A stretch of 64,000 bases of DNA, from the NCBI GenBank assembly GCA_045600225.1, contig JAZRXL010000025.1:1-64000 (forward strand), read 5' to 3'. This stretch comes from UBA1181 sp045600225. Its GTDB lineage: Bacteria > Bacteroidota > Bacteroidia > Bacteroidales > Paludibacteraceae. Shown piece by piece: positions 33,513 through 43,284 of the stretch; the stretch's first letter is position 1; each line of letters opens with the position of its first letter. The position numbers and the translations under genes are program-made. The notes under the pieces are model-generated. The model made no database searches. It was given only the letters and a program-made list of their open reading frames with translations, and was not told the origin of the DNA.

Positions 33513-35612
33513 CTATTTATCTTTTGTTTGTTTTTCGAATTTAAATCGCAATCCTGCATATGCCATAGCTCCATGTGTCGGTCCCCATACCATTGTTGCA
33601 TCGAACTCTGGTGCGAATGGTTGTGAAGCATCGACGATAGGATTCTTTTGTTTGAAATTGGTTAGATTCTCACCTCCCACATATACTGTGAAATGTCGGA
33701 ACTCTCTTGATAACTGTACATTCAGTTGAGGGAATGCCTTATAGCGTGGTTGCCAAGACCAGCGTTGTCCCTCCTCATCTGTATATTCAGTGTTGAGTGA
33801 TTGCCCCTCCTGTAAAAGGTAAGGCGCAGGCATTCTACCTCCCCCGTTTAATTGAAGGGTTAGATCTGCTTGCCAAAGCTCAAGATTGTCTTTCCAAGAT
33901 AATGTGAACAATCCTTTGTAGCGAGAGGTTAAAGGACGCTCTTTCAAAACACCTCCCATAAGTGTTCCATCCTTTTGCATCTCACATCCTAATGTTTGTT
34001 TCACGTCTTGCCAACGAAATGCAGCAAGTAGGTTGAATTGCCATACCGGATAGGAAACATCCACTTGCAATGTATGTGAGTAGGACTTGCCCGTTTCCAT
34101 TAGATTGTAAAACATTACGGTTTGGGCAGACTCCATATCCATCACCAATTGGTGAATAAAGTTAGTATGGTAATAATCTAAGTTGATATTCATCTTTTTG
34201 CTACCTACATAAGGTGCGAAGGTGAGTGACCCTCCCATATTCCATGCCTCTTCTTGATAGGGTTCACCCATAATCAGTGTTCGATTGCTTGCTAATACGG
34301 ATGGGTTCTCCGCTAATATGTGCGGCGATCGGTAACCCTTTCCTGCTGAGGCACGAAGGGTAAACCATTTTATCGGCATGTACTTGATATGAAAACGAGG
34401 GGTGAAGAATCCTTTGTATAAAGAGCTGTAGTCCCATCGTATACCTGCCAGTACGGAGAGTTTATCTCCCAATTTGTAGGTGTATTGTGCGTATGCACCA
34501 GGAACATACTCTGGGTCATTCCCTTCGTAAAGCATGAAATCCTCACGCATCAGATTGTCTTTTACATAATCGTAGTTGAAGCTACCTCCAACCGATAGGT
34601 TGTGGTGTTCGGAGAGATCTTCCTCGAAGAGAAGTTGTGCATAGCCGTGTCCTTGTGTTACTTCGTAGATTCTGTTGCCAAATTTCTGGTCTCCATTGTG
34701 GTAGGAGCCTGCTAAGATCAGTGCTACACTTCCGTTCTTTTCTTTATTTACGAAAAAGGCGTTCTTCCAAAATGCCTCTATTCGGTTTGTTGTGATTCCG
34801 ATACCATAGAAAGGGGTCTCTTCTGCTTTATGATGCTCGCTCATTCCGCTCTCCCTTACCTCGTGGAGTCCTTTGATGCTCAATTGAGATATCCATCGGT
34901 TGGTAATCCAAGCCCAACGGTTTTGTAGGTTATATTGCTCCATCTTCGGTTTGTCCAGGAAACCATCTTGGTTTCCGTCGTGGTCTAATTTGGAGTTCTC
35001 AATGTGTAGCAATAAGTTGGTGCTTGTCACATCGTTTATATGGATGGTTCCATAGGCATTAGCCTCCCATTTAAGGTCGGAACCTAAGAAAAGGTTGCCC
35101 CAGATACCTTCTATTCCTTGGGGTTTCCAGAATTCAATATTGATCTGTCCTGTTATACTCTCGTAACCATTCTTTACGCTTGCAGCTCCTTTTGAGACTT
35201 GTATCGACTGCATCCAAGTTCCTGGCACATAACTTAAAGAGTAGGGTATGGCTGCTCCTCTGTAGTTGGGTACATTCTCGGTTAGCATCTGAACATAAGT
35301 TCCACTCAAACCTAATAGTTTGATTTGACGAGCACCTGTGGCAGCGTCGCTATAATTAGCATCGACAGAAGGGTTGGTGGTAAAACTCTCACCAAGGTTG
35401 CAGCAAGCTGCACGAAGCAGTTCTCCGCTATTGATTACCTCCGTATTGGTGGCAAGAGATACGGAGCGAAGGCTTTGGTCTTCATGTTTAACAGATATGG
35501 TGTATTCTTCCAGTTCCTTCATCTCCATCTCCTCATCCTGATTCGTTTGAGCAGATGCGACAAGAAACACAAGGTTTAACAATGCAATGATGGATGTGAT
35601 TTTTTTATTCAT
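33513..35612 (-). CDS. TonB-dependent outer-membrane receptor
   Basis: 699 residues from the ATG at 35612, where MNKKITSIIALLNLVFLVASAQ forms a signal peptide; longer upstream frames lack one. The plug domain includes LGESFTTNPSVDANYSDAATGARQIKLLGLSG and YVPGTWMQSIQVSKGAASVKNGYESITGQINIEFWKP. The rest is a 22-strand-type barrel with alternating aromatic residues, ending GLRFKFEKQ. There is no N-terminal carboxypeptidase-like domain and no SusD partner, so a glycan-uptake role is unlikely. The downstream HMA-domain gene (2 bp away) points to a metal or metallophore substrate. It starts 8 bp after the miaA stop. Confidence 0.9.
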   Translation of the reverse strand: MNKKITSIIALLNLVFLVASAQTNQDEEMEMKELEEYTISVKHEDQSLRSVSLATNTEVINSGELLRAACCNLGESFTTNPSVDANYSDAATGARQIKLLGLSGTYVQMLTENVPNYRGAAIPYSLSYVPGTWMQSIQVSKGAASVKNGYESITGQINIEFWKPQGIEGIWGNLFLGSDLKWEANAYGTIHINDVTSTNLLLHIENSKLDHDGNQDGFLDKPKMEQYNLQNRWAWITNRWISQLSIKGLHEVRESGMSEHHKAEETPFYGIGITTNRIEAFWKNAFFVNKEKNGSVALILAGSYHNGDQKFGNRIYEVTQGHGYAQLLFEEDLSEHHNLSVGGSFNYDYVKDNLMREDFMLYEGNDPEYVPGAYAQYTYKLGDKLSVLAGIRWDYSSLYKGFFTPRFHIKYMPIKWFTLRASAGKGYRSPHILAENPSVLASNRTLIMGEPYQEEAWNMGGSLTFAPYVGSKKMNINLDYYHTNFIHQLVMDMESAQTVMFYNLMETGKSYSHTLQVDVSYPVWQFNLLAAFRWQDVKQTLGCEMQKDGTLMGGVLKERPLTSRYKGLFTLSWKDNLELWQADLTLQLNGGGRMPAPYLLQEGQSLNTEYTDEEGQRWSWQPRYKAFPQLNVQLSREFRHFTVYVGGENLTNFKQKNPIVDASQPFAPEFDATMVWGPTHGAMAYAGLRFKFEKQTKDK

Positions 35613-35620
35613 ATATCTGT

Positions 35621-36535
35621 TTATGCCTCCATCCACGATTTGATTTTTGCAATCTTCTCTTCCAAAGGTAGTGTAGCTTCTAACCAATTTATGTGAAATC
35701 CTCTACGCTCCATACCTCTGAACCAGGTCATCTGTCGCTTTGCAAACTGGTGAATGGCTATCTCCAATTCACTGACCATTTGTTCGTAAGTGATGGATCC
35801 GATGATGTATAAGGTTAGGAACTTATACTCCAATCCATAATAAATCATATCGTCGGCAGTTACGCCTGATTCTAATATCTTTTGAACTTCATCCACCATT
35901 CCTTCATCCAATCGGGCACGAAGGCGGGCAGATATCTTCTCTCGCCTTAGTTCTCGGTCGATATCCACACCAACAATTAAGCTGTTCAGCTCTGGGAACT
36001 GTACAAACTCTTGTGGATGAGTTTTATAGTATTCTTGGATCTCAATGGCACGGATGGCTCGTTTCACGGTATCCACATCCGTAGTGTTGTGTAGAGTTTT
36101 GTAGGTTGACAATATCTCAGTAAGCTCTGTCAACGACTTGCTTTCCAACTGTTGGCGTAGTTCCTCGTTAGGAGGGACTGGCATCATCTTGTAACCCTTT
36201 AGTACTGATTCCAAATAGAGGCCTGTACCTCCGCATAGGATAGGGAAGGCATTTCTATCTTTCATGTCGTTATAGACAGTCAGGAAATCTCTTTGATATT
36301 CAAATAGATTATACTTATAACCAGGTTTGGCAATATCAATCAAGTGATAGGGGATATTTGTACCATTGACGACATAGTCTGCAAGGTCCTTACCGGTTCC
36401 GATATCCATGCTTTTGTATATCTGCCGGGAGTCTGCACTGATGATCTCTGCGTGTAGATCGTAGGCCAAGTGGGCTGCCAAGGTAGTCTTCCCGCTGGCT
36501 GTAGGACCTAATATGGTAATTATATCGTATTTCAT
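35621..36535 (-). CDS. miaA: tRNA dimethylallyltransferase MiaA
   Basis: Transfers a dimethylallyl group to N6 of A37 in tRNAs reading UNN codons. The P-loop GPTASGKTTLAAHLA lies at residues 10-24, followed by ISADSRQIYKSMDIGTGK, VPYHLIDI-type sequence (here IPYHLIDI), and the conserved GGTGLYLESVLKG. The C-terminal part has the RQMTWFRGM motif. The 304-residue length is normal. It lies between the YolD-like gene (24 bp upstream) and the TonB receptor gene on the same strand. Confidence 0.95.
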   Translation of the reverse strand: MKYDIITILGPTASGKTTLAAHLAYDLHAEIISADSRQIYKSMDIGTGKDLADYVVNGTNIPYHLIDIAKPGYKYNLFEYQRDFLTVYNDMKDRNAFPILCGGTGLYLESVLKGYKMMPVPPNEELRQQLESKSLTELTEILSTYKTLHNTTDVDTVKRAIRAIEIQEYYKTHPQEFVQFPELNSLIVGVDIDRELRREKISARLRARLDEGMVDEVQKILESGVTADDMIYYGLEYKFLTLYIIGSITYEQMVSELEIAIHQFAKRQMTWFRGMERRGFHINWLEATLPLEEKIAKIKSWMEA

Positions 36536-36559
36536 TGAATATTCTTTTACTCCACAAAA

Positions 36560-37006
36560 TTAGCAATAATTTTTCTCTTCGCCATCTTCCATTGTTTCGA
36601 ATAAATCACCTTTGATATCAATTATGGATATAAGCGGTATTCTCTTCCCTTTGCTAAACTGAACTTCCTGCTCGTATTCGTGGAATTTTGATATATAGTC
36701 TGTTATGGTTTGGTACGATCCTCCCTCTTTTTTGTTGTCAGGTTGGAAATATGTTATTGTAACGATAGGGTTGCTATCCATTTGAGAGAAAAGAAATCTC
36801 ATTTTGCGATCTAAATCGCGAGAGTCAGAGTCTTCCAAATGTGTAAAACTATCGGTTTCCCTAGCACTTTCCTGAATAGCAGCATCGTGTCCTGTTAGTG
36901 CTGCAAAGGGCGCAAACTGGGCTGCACGGTCTCTCATCGACATTTGAGGATGTCGTTTGGAAACAGGGTGGGGTAGGTTTATTATGTCGTCGTATTCGTT
37001 TGTCAT
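36560..37006 (-). CDS. YolD-like protein
   Basis: 148 residues with the YolD-family opening: YDDIINLPHPVSKRHPQMSMRDRAAQFAPFAALTGHDAAI. These small proteins are encoded next to Y-family polymerases in Firmicutes and Bacteroidetes and are thought to be an accessory of the lesion-bypass polymerase. Here the ATG overlaps the polymerase stop by 4 bp (37003-37006), so the two are translationally coupled. The C-terminal half (VTITYFQPDNKKEGGSYQTI) has no catalytic motif. The role is inferred from family and gene order. Confidence 0.82.
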   Translation of the reverse strand: MTNEYDDIINLPHPVSKRHPQMSMRDRAAQFAPFAALTGHDAAIQESARETDSFTHLEDSDSRDLDRKMRFLFSQMDSNPIVTITYFQPDNKKEGGSYQTITDYISKFHEYEQEVQFSKGKRIPLISIIDIKGDLFETMEDGEEKNYC

Positions 37007-38514
37007 GCTTTATGACCTCCAATTTGTTGGTTTCTCTCTTTTGTTGTTGCTCCTTCCTCAAAGTTCAATCCCTTAAGGATGGCATTTTTCCCAAATTTCT
37101 TTTTGATATCGAGTAGGGTTTCTTGCACTCGTCTCTCTTTATTACGAACTTCTTCTTTCTCTTTCTTCTCTTTTCCCAGTGCTTCATAATCAGTGAAGAG
37201 ATCTAGTTGAATAGGTTCTTTCTTATTATTTGCCACCTCTTCATTCAGTACGTTATTGGCAGTCAGATTTAATCTTCTTACTAATAATATCGGGTTTATT
37301 ATCCTTTGGAAGGTAGAGAGAACAGCTTCTGTGATTAGATGTGACGAAGAAGTGTATTCTTCTATATTGGCAGTACCGTGAGCATGCTTTGGTACAGCTT
37401 TCCCGTAGTAGTTGGTGGTGATATCTCCTTGATATTGCCCCTTGATGTCGGGATTAGTAAGAGACTCTGCATCATACCCTATGGTTAGGGTTAGTTGTTT
37501 GGTCACCAAGTGTTTGTCGACCAGTTCTAAAGCGAGATTGTCTGCCATTTCCTGCACTACAATCTTTGTTTTCTTGTAGTCGTAAGGGCAGGTAAGAACC
37601 TGTCCGCTACTTAATGAATGAGTCTCAGGTCTATATGTCTTGATAACATCTATGGTACAGGGTTCCCATCCCCATGCATGATCGATAAGCAGTTCTGCAT
37701 TAACTCCAAAGAGTTGATAGAGAAATTCTTCGTTCTGAATAGAGCATCGTGCCACTTTCCCCATAGTATCCAATCCGAACATTTCTAATTTTTGCGCAAT
37801 ACCTTTTCCCACTCTCCAGAAACTGGTAAGGGGTTTGTGGTCCCATAGTTGTTGTCGGTAGGATTGCTCATCTAGTTCAGCAATACGAACACCATCTTTG
37901 TCGGCTGGAATGTGTTTGGCAACGATATCCATTGCAATCTTGCTTAGATAGAGGTTAGTTCCGATGCCCGCGGTTGCGGTAACTCCAGTGTTCTTCAAAA
38001 CATCTTGGATCATCTTCATCGCCAGTTCTCGTGCAGTTAGTTTATATGTGTTCAAATAATTAGTTACATCAATAAAAACCTCATCGATAGAGTAGACATG
38101 AATGTCTTCTTCCGATACATATTTCAGATAGGTTTTATATACGCGAGTACTGTAGTCTATATAGAAAGACATTCGGGGGGGAGCCACAACATAGTCGATA
38201 GCCAATTCCGGATGAGCCTTTAGTTCGATGTCGGAATGCGATTTCCCTGTGAAACGGTAGTGAGGTGCCTTTCTTTGTCGTTCGTAGTTGGCGCTCTTGA
38301 CCTTCTGTACTACTTCAAAAAGACGAGCGCGTCCACCTATTCCGTAGGTTTTCAGAGAGGGAGAAACAGCCAAGCATATTGTCTTTTCGGTCCTGCTACT
38401 ATCTGCCACCACAAGATTGGTGGTGAGAGGATCGAGTCCGCGTTCAACACACTCCACCGAGGCGTAGAAGGACTTTAGGTCAATAGCAATGTATGTTCTA
38501 TTTTCTGAATTCAT
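37003..38514 (-). CDS. Y-family DNA polymerase (DinB/UmuC-like)
   Basis: Translesion DNA polymerase, 503 residues from the ATG at 38514 (MNSENRTYIAIDLKSFYASVEC). The first metal-binding Asp lies in IDLKSFYASVE, and the second acidic pair in VYSIDEVFIDVT. The finger/thumb region contains AGIGTNLYLSKIAMDI and a helix-hairpin-helix segment around FWRVGKGIAQKLEMFGLDTMGKV. The C-terminal little-finger domain and a basic tail follow. It resembles the longer UmuC-like group found with YolD partners more than E. coli Pol IV. No LexA-type operator was identified. It is coupled to the downstream YolD-like gene. Confidence 0.88.
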   Translation of the reverse strand: MNSENRTYIAIDLKSFYASVECVERGLDPLTTNLVVADSSRTEKTICLAVSPSLKTYGIGGRARLFEVVQKVKSANYERQRKAPHYRFTGKSHSDIELKAHPELAIDYVVAPPRMSFYIDYSTRVYKTYLKYVSEEDIHVYSIDEVFIDVTNYLNTYKLTARELAMKMIQDVLKNTGVTATAGIGTNLYLSKIAMDIVAKHIPADKDGVRIAELDEQSYRQQLWDHKPLTSFWRVGKGIAQKLEMFGLDTMGKVARCSIQNEEFLYQLFGVNAELLIDHAWGWEPCTIDVIKTYRPETHSLSSGQVLTCPYDYKKTKIVVQEMADNLALELVDKHLVTKQLTLTIGYDAESLTNPDIKGQYQGDITTNYYGKAVPKHAHGTANIEEYTSSSHLITEAVLSTFQRIINPILLVRRLNLTANNVLNEEVANNKKEPIQLDLFTDYEALGKEKKEKEEVRNKERRVQETLLDIKKKFGKNAILKGLNFEEGATTKERNQQIGGHKA

Positions 38515-38534
38515 ATCTGTGCAAAGATACAAAA

Positions 38535-38561
38535 AAGGTTGCCTCCATGGGAAGCAACCTT
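38535..38561 (-). terminator. Intrinsic terminator after yidC
   Basis: 8-bp stem AAGGTTGC / GCAACCTT; on the minus strand it is followed by TTTTTTG. Lies just beyond the yidC stop and before the polymerase gene start. Confidence 0.8.
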
Positions 38562-38583
38562 CATTATCCATAAATCACATTGA

Positions 38584-40464
38584 TTATCTTTTTTGATTGT
38601 TTCTTTGAGCCTCCATCATTGCTTGTTGTTGCTTTTGCATCTCTTCGATACGAGTCAACCAAGATCCCTTCTTCATAGGTTTCTTTTGGTTCTCTTGAAG
38701 TTTTTGCAATAATTTCTTTTCGTCCACGAAGTACTTACGGATTACATAAGTTTGAATGATGGTGAATAGAAGAGAAACGAAGTAGTAGTAACTCAAACCA
38801 GAAGCGTAGTCGTTGAAAATGAACAAGAACATAACTGGCATGAAGTACATCATATATTTCATAAACGGCATCTGATTCATTTGTCCTGAATCAGTAGTTG
38901 CCATATTGATCTTTGTGTAGATGATATTTGTGACAGTCATCAAAATACAGAAGAGGCTCAAGTGATCACCAAGTAATGGGATGTTAAAGTTCCAAGACAA
39001 TATTGCATCGTATGTAGAAAGGTCTTCTGCCCAAAGGAAGCTCTCGCCTCTCAATTCGATTGCATTAGGGAAGAAGTAGAACAATGCCACAAGAATAGGC
39101 ATTTGCAATATCATAGGAAGACAACCACCCATTGGATTTACTCCAGCCTTTGAGTATAACTCCATAGTTGCCTGAGAGCGCTCTGCTTGGTTTTCTGCAG
39201 GAATACGGTTGTTTATCTCATCGATTTGTGGTTTCAAGACTCTCATCTTTGCTGTAGAAAGATAAGACTTGTAAGACAATGGGAAGATGATTATTTTAAC
39301 AAGGAGGGTCATCAATAGGATGATGATACCATAGTTGTTGATGAATTTACCTAAGAAATTAAATACTGGGATGGAGAAAATTTGGTTTACCCAGCGGAAC
39401 ACGGCTGCTCCTAAGGATACGATGCGTTTTAGATTCAACTTCTCGTCTCCCGAAAGATTCTCATCGTATGATTTTAGCAACTTGTATTGATTAGGACCAA
39501 AGAAGTAGCGCATGCCGATGTTTGAAGCACCCTTTTGGTAAGGCAATACAAGTTCTGCTTCATACTCCTTGATGTATTTTGAAGAATCTGGAGTTAGCTT
39601 AGAGGTTAGTTTTGAAGTAGATATCTCTTGATTTGCAATCAATACGCTTGAGAAGTATTGGTCTTTGAAAGCTACCCAGCGAAGCGGTTCGTCAAACTCA
39701 TTGTGGTCGTTGGATGTTTCACTCATATAATCGATGCTACCATCTTTTGTATAGTAGTAGATTTGAGCATATCGAGATTCGAATTTACGTCCCTTCTCTT
39801 GTTGAGGAACTCTAAGTGCCCAGTTTGCTTTTAGTGATTCTGCATTTTGAAGAACTCCATTTAGATTGTTTGCTTTGATATCGAAATCAAGCATATAGGA
39901 GTTGGCTGGTAGCGTGTAGACGAAATCTAGACTACCACCATTCGTTGTAGCCAACGAGAATACGACAGAATTCTCACTCACGGATTTAACCGCAAAATTC
40001 AAATCCTTAGTTTGAAGAGTTCGGTTACTTACAGTAGGCAACTCGATAGAGAATCTATTTTCGTTTCCAGAGAATAGATTTAGTGGTTCCTTCTTGTAAT
40101 CTGTGTATTGTTTCAAATTGACTTTTGTGACCTTAGCACCTTTGGTGGAGAAATCGATGCAAACAAGTTCATTTTGCAATTGTACAGTCTCTTCTGCACC
40201 CATTGCACCTTGTGCGAATTCTCCGAAACGATCGATTGATTTTGCCAACTTTGTAGAGTCGGAATCTGTCTGTTCAAAAACAGGATTTTGACTTTCGAAT
40301 TTAGCGGTAGCCTCTCGTTCTGCCAACTCGGCTTGTGCTGCTCTTACTGAATCAATATAGTGCTGACGAGCGGCGATTTGCTCTTCTGTTGGTTTGTTAA
40401 AAAGATAAAATCCAACTAATACCAATCCAATTAGGCTAAAGCATGCAACTGTGTTCTTATCCAT
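38584..40464 (-). CDS. yidC: Membrane protein insertase YidC
   Basis: Oxa1-family insertase of the inner membrane that folds and inserts membrane proteins, alone or with SecYEG. The 626-residue product has an N-terminal anchor helix (ACFSLIGLVLVGFYLF), then a large periplasmic beta-sandwich domain to about residue 350. The conserved five-helix core follows (YGIIILLMTLLVKIIIFPLSYKSY, GGCLPMILQMPILVALFYFF), with the positively charged LSYKSYLSTAKM cytoplasmic hairpin. The C-terminal tail is basic and glutamine-rich, suited to ribosome contact. It stands between a terminator and the divergent ComEA-like gene. Confidence 0.96.
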   Translation of the reverse strand: MDKNTVACFSLIGLVLVGFYLFNKPTEEQIAARQHYIDSVRAAQAELAEREATAKFESQNPVFEQTDSDSTKLAKSIDRFGEFAQGAMGAEETVQLQNELVCIDFSTKGAKVTKVNLKQYTDYKKEPLNLFSGNENRFSIELPTVSNRTLQTKDLNFAVKSVSENSVVFSLATTNGGSLDFVYTLPANSYMLDFDIKANNLNGVLQNAESLKANWALRVPQQEKGRKFESRYAQIYYYTKDGSIDYMSETSNDHNEFDEPLRWVAFKDQYFSSVLIANQEISTSKLTSKLTPDSSKYIKEYEAELVLPYQKGASNIGMRYFFGPNQYKLLKSYDENLSGDEKLNLKRIVSLGAAVFRWVNQIFSIPVFNFLGKFINNYGIIILLMTLLVKIIIFPLSYKSYLSTAKMRVLKPQIDEINNRIPAENQAERSQATMELYSKAGVNPMGGCLPMILQMPILVALFYFFPNAIELRGESFLWAEDLSTYDAILSWNFNIPLLGDHLSLFCILMTVTNIIYTKINMATTDSGQMNQMPFMKYMMYFMPVMFLFIFNDYASGLSYYYFVSLLFTIIQTYVIRKYFVDEKKLLQKLQENQKKPMKKGSWLTRIEEMQKQQQAMMEAQRNNQKR

Positions 40465-40617
40465 TGTTGTGATTTAAATTACTTTCAAATTATCAAATTC
40501 CTTTTTTTTCTAACTCTTTGAAAAGAAAGTGCAAATTTAAAGATTTTTTCTCGTTATTCATATTCTATATGTACAAATATTTGGTAGATTTGCGCATCTG
40601 TTTAAAAAAATACGACT

Positions 40618-41139
40618 ATGTTAAAAGACTTTTTCTTCTTCACAAAAGGTGAAAGAAGTGGTTTAATTGTCTTGTGTTGTTTGATTGGATTAATGTTTGC
40701 AGTAAATTTCTGCCTACCCACACACTCAAGCGAAGAAAAAATGATGTTGCAACGAATGTATGCAGACACAGTGAAGAATGAATTTTTGGCTCGTTCAGAC
40801 ACCTCTCCTTTCCCTGAACCATCCAAGACTTTTTCGGTCGAAAAAAGAGAAATAAGCAAGATTTCTCCTTCTAATTCTGGGCGAAGTATGCAAGGAGACT
40901 CTGCATTAAAGCTTATTCGCAGATTTTCGTTCAATTACGATACCGTTAGGATAGAGTTGAATAGTGCGGATACTACTGAGTTAAAGAGACTTAGGGGAAT
41001 AGGAAGTGTTTTGTCTTCTCGTATTGTTAAATATAGGGCTAGGTTAGGAGGATTTTCCTCTGTTGAGCAGTTGAAGGATGTTTACGGATTGTCGGAAGAG
41101 ACCTACAATTCTATTTTGCCACATGTTTGGGTGAAATAG
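40618..41139 (+). CDS. ComEA-like helix-hairpin-helix protein, membrane anchored
   Basis: 173 residues. A hydrophobic segment at about residues 15-32 (GLIVLCCLIGLMFAVNFC) anchors the protein. A linker of about 75 residues follows, and the C-terminal 65 residues form a ComEA-type double helix-hairpin-helix: IELNSADTTELKRLRGIGSVLSSRIVKYRARLGGFSSVEQLKDVYGLSEETYNSI. Such domains bind double-stranded DNA without sequence specificity, and ComEA works in DNA uptake. No other competence genes are visible, so an uptake role is only suggested. It is divergent from yidC. Confidence 0.85.
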   Translation: MLKDFFFFTKGERSGLIVLCCLIGLMFAVNFCLPTHSSEEKMMLQRMYADTVKNEFLARSDTSPFPEPSKTFSVEKREISKISPSNSGRSMQGDSALKLIRRFSFNYDTVRIELNSADTTELKRLRGIGSVLSSRIVKYRARLGGFSSVEQLKDVYGLSEETYNSILPHVWVK

Positions 41140-41242
41140 TAATGAATATTGATGCTAACATTGTATTGGGGGGTGAGAATAAAGACATCTTTCTTTGTCT
41201 ACTCAAATCATTCGGTTAATTTTGCAATATAATATTTAACTT

Positions 41243-42628
41243 ATGGCAAGTTCAAAATCATCTCCTACCGTTTTAGGAACTGGTAACATTCGTAAATTGT
41301 TGCTAGAATATTCAGGTCCGGCCATTGCGGCCATGATGGCTTCAGCATTGTACAACGTGATTGACCGTATTTTCATTGGTCAGGGAGTCTCTGCATTAGC
41401 AATATCTGGTCTTGCTATTACAATGCCAGTGATGAACTTATCAGCTGCGTTTGGTGCCATGATTGGTGCTGGTGGTGCTACTCTTACCTCCATAAAGATG
41501 GGGCAGCAAGATTATAAGAGTACTGAGAAGGTATTGGGTAATGTGGTGTTACTCAATGTGGTTTTGGGTGTCATTTTTATGGTGCTTGGACTAACTTTTA
41601 TTGACCAGATTCTTTTCTTCTTTGGTGCCAGCAGTGAGACGATTCCTTATGCGAGGGATTTTATGCAGGTGATTCTGTTGGGTAACGTGATAACGCATCT
41701 CTATTTGGGTCTGAACAATGTGATGCGTGCCTCTGGAAATCCTCGCAAGGCAATGTATGTTACCATAATGACAGTGATTATAAATCTGACTCTGGCTCCA
41801 TTGTTTATATTTGTATTTCATTGGGGAATTAGGGGTGCTGCAACTGCAACTATCCTTGCTCAATTTGTGGCATTGATGGTGGTTGTATATCATTTCAGCG
41901 ATCAAAATTCGTTTCTTCATTTCGAAAGATCGATCTTCAAATTCGATAAGCGCATTATACAATCCATCCTTTCTATAGGAATGGCTCCGTTTATGTTAAA
42001 TTCGTGTGCTTGTTTGGTTGTTATCATTATCAACAATGCATTGTACAAGCACGGAGGAGACTTGGCGATTGGGGCTTATGGTATTGTAAATAGCTTGTTG
42101 ATGATCTTTGCGATGTTGGTGATGGGATTCAACCAAGGAATGCAACCTATTGCAGGTTACAATTTTGGTGCTCAACTTTATTCGAGAGTTCGACAGGTCT
42201 TGAAATTTACTATTATTTGTGCCACTTGCGTTACTACTTTTGCTTTTGTGGTTTCTGAAACCATCCCTTATTATATGGCAAGGCTGTTCACTTCGGATGA
42301 ACAACTTATCGAACTGACCATTATGGGTTTAAGAACCTGTTGTGTCGCATTCCCAGTGGTAGGTTTCCAAATGGTTGCATCTAACTTCTTCCAATCTATA
42401 GGAAAGGCTCCTATGGCTGTGCTCTTGTCATCTACAAGACAGCTGCTGATGTTGATCCCTCTTCTTTTGATATTGCCTAACTATTTCGGCACTCAAGGAG
42501 TTTTTGCAAGTATTCCTATTTCAGACCTTCTCTCCTCTATTTTAGCATTCATATTACTATGGCATGAAATGAAGAGGTTCTCGAAATTGAAGGATAAACC
42601 ATTAGAAGAGATAAATAATAACCACTAA
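41243..42628 (+). CDS. MATE family efflux transporter
   Basis: 461-residue polytopic protein with about twelve hydrophobic helices in two homologous halves, as in MATE antiporters, which expel cationic drugs or metabolites using Na+ or H+ gradients. Conserved text includes GPAIAAMMASALYNVIDRIFIGQGVS in helix 1 and AFGAMIGAGGATL; the second half has ALYKHGGDLAIGAYGIVNSLL and GFNQGMQPIAGYNFGA. This combination places it in the NorM/DinF-like Bacteroidetes subgroup. The substrate is unknown. The next gene starts 11 bp downstream and may be cotranscribed. Confidence 0.9.
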   Translation: MASSKSSPTVLGTGNIRKLLLEYSGPAIAAMMASALYNVIDRIFIGQGVSALAISGLAITMPVMNLSAAFGAMIGAGGATLTSIKMGQQDYKSTEKVLGNVVLLNVVLGVIFMVLGLTFIDQILFFFGASSETIPYARDFMQVILLGNVITHLYLGLNNVMRASGNPRKAMYVTIMTVIINLTLAPLFIFVFHWGIRGAATATILAQFVALMVVVYHFSDQNSFLHFERSIFKFDKRIIQSILSIGMAPFMLNSCACLVVIIINNALYKHGGDLAIGAYGIVNSLLMIFAMLVMGFNQGMQPIAGYNFGAQLYSRVRQVLKFTIICATCVTTFAFVVSETIPYYMARLFTSDEQLIELTIMGLRTCCVAFPVVGFQMVASNFFQSIGKAPMAVLLSSTRQLLMLIPLLLILPNYFGTQGVFASIPISDLLSSILAFILLWHEMKRFSKLKDKPLEEINNNH

Positions 42629-42639
42629 AACACAATGCT

Positions 42640-43272
42640 ATGGAGAACAAAGGAAATCTTATTATCAGTATAGGTCGCCAGTTTGGTGCTGGTGGTATGG
42701 CGGTAGGAAAGAGACTTGCCGACAGATTAGGTATTGGTTACTACGATAGGGAACTTGTTTTCGAGGCTGCCAAGGATTTTGGATTTGCCCCTGAATTCTT
42801 TGAGAAAGCGGATGAGAAGTCTTCCGCCTATTCCGGTAATGTGCTTCAGTGGGTTGGTAGTTTGGTGACTGGTGGCTTTCAGTCTAAAAACTTTTTGTCG
42901 CAGGATGCTCTTTTCGAGATGCAATCGAGTGCAATACGTAGATTAGCAGAGGAGAAGTCTTGTGTGATAGTGGGCAGATGTTCGGATTATGTGTTGAGAG
43001 ACAATCCAAATTGCGTGAGTGTCTTTCTTCACTCCACAGATGATGATAGGTCAGAACGAATAGCACAAAGGAATGGAATGACCAAGGAAGAGGCTTTGGA
43101 GAGAATGAAAGTAGAGGATAAGAGAAGAGCTTCTTACTATAACTTCTATTCTGATAAGACTTGGGGTATGTCATCCACTTATACGCTCTCAATCAATGTC
43201 TCCACATTGGGTGTGGATGGTACGGTGGATTTTATTATTCACTATTTGAAGGAGTCAGGCTTTTTAAAATAA
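42640..43272 (+). CDS. Cytidylate kinase-like family protein
   Basis: 210 residues of the AAA/P-loop cytidylate-kinase-like family. The phosphate loop is atypical (ISIGRQFGAGGMAVGKRLADRLG), as usual for this group, and is followed by YYDRELVFEAAKDFG and CVIVGRCSDYVLRDNPN. The nucleoside monophosphate lid region has RIAQRNGMTKEEALERMKVEDKRRASYYNFYSDKTWG. The actual substrate of this family is not established; it is distinct from canonical Cmk. It is encoded 11 bp after the MATE transporter on the same strand. Confidence 0.85.
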   Translation: MENKGNLIISIGRQFGAGGMAVGKRLADRLGIGYYDRELVFEAAKDFGFAPEFFEKADEKSSAYSGNVLQWVGSLVTGGFQSKNFLSQDALFEMQSSAIRRLAEEKSCVIVGRCSDYVLRDNPNCVSVFLHSTDDDRSERIAQRNGMTKEEALERMKVEDKRRASYYNFYSDKTWGMSSTYTLSINVSTLGVDGTVDFIIHYLKESGFLK

Positions 43273-43284
43273 CACCTTCCCTTG

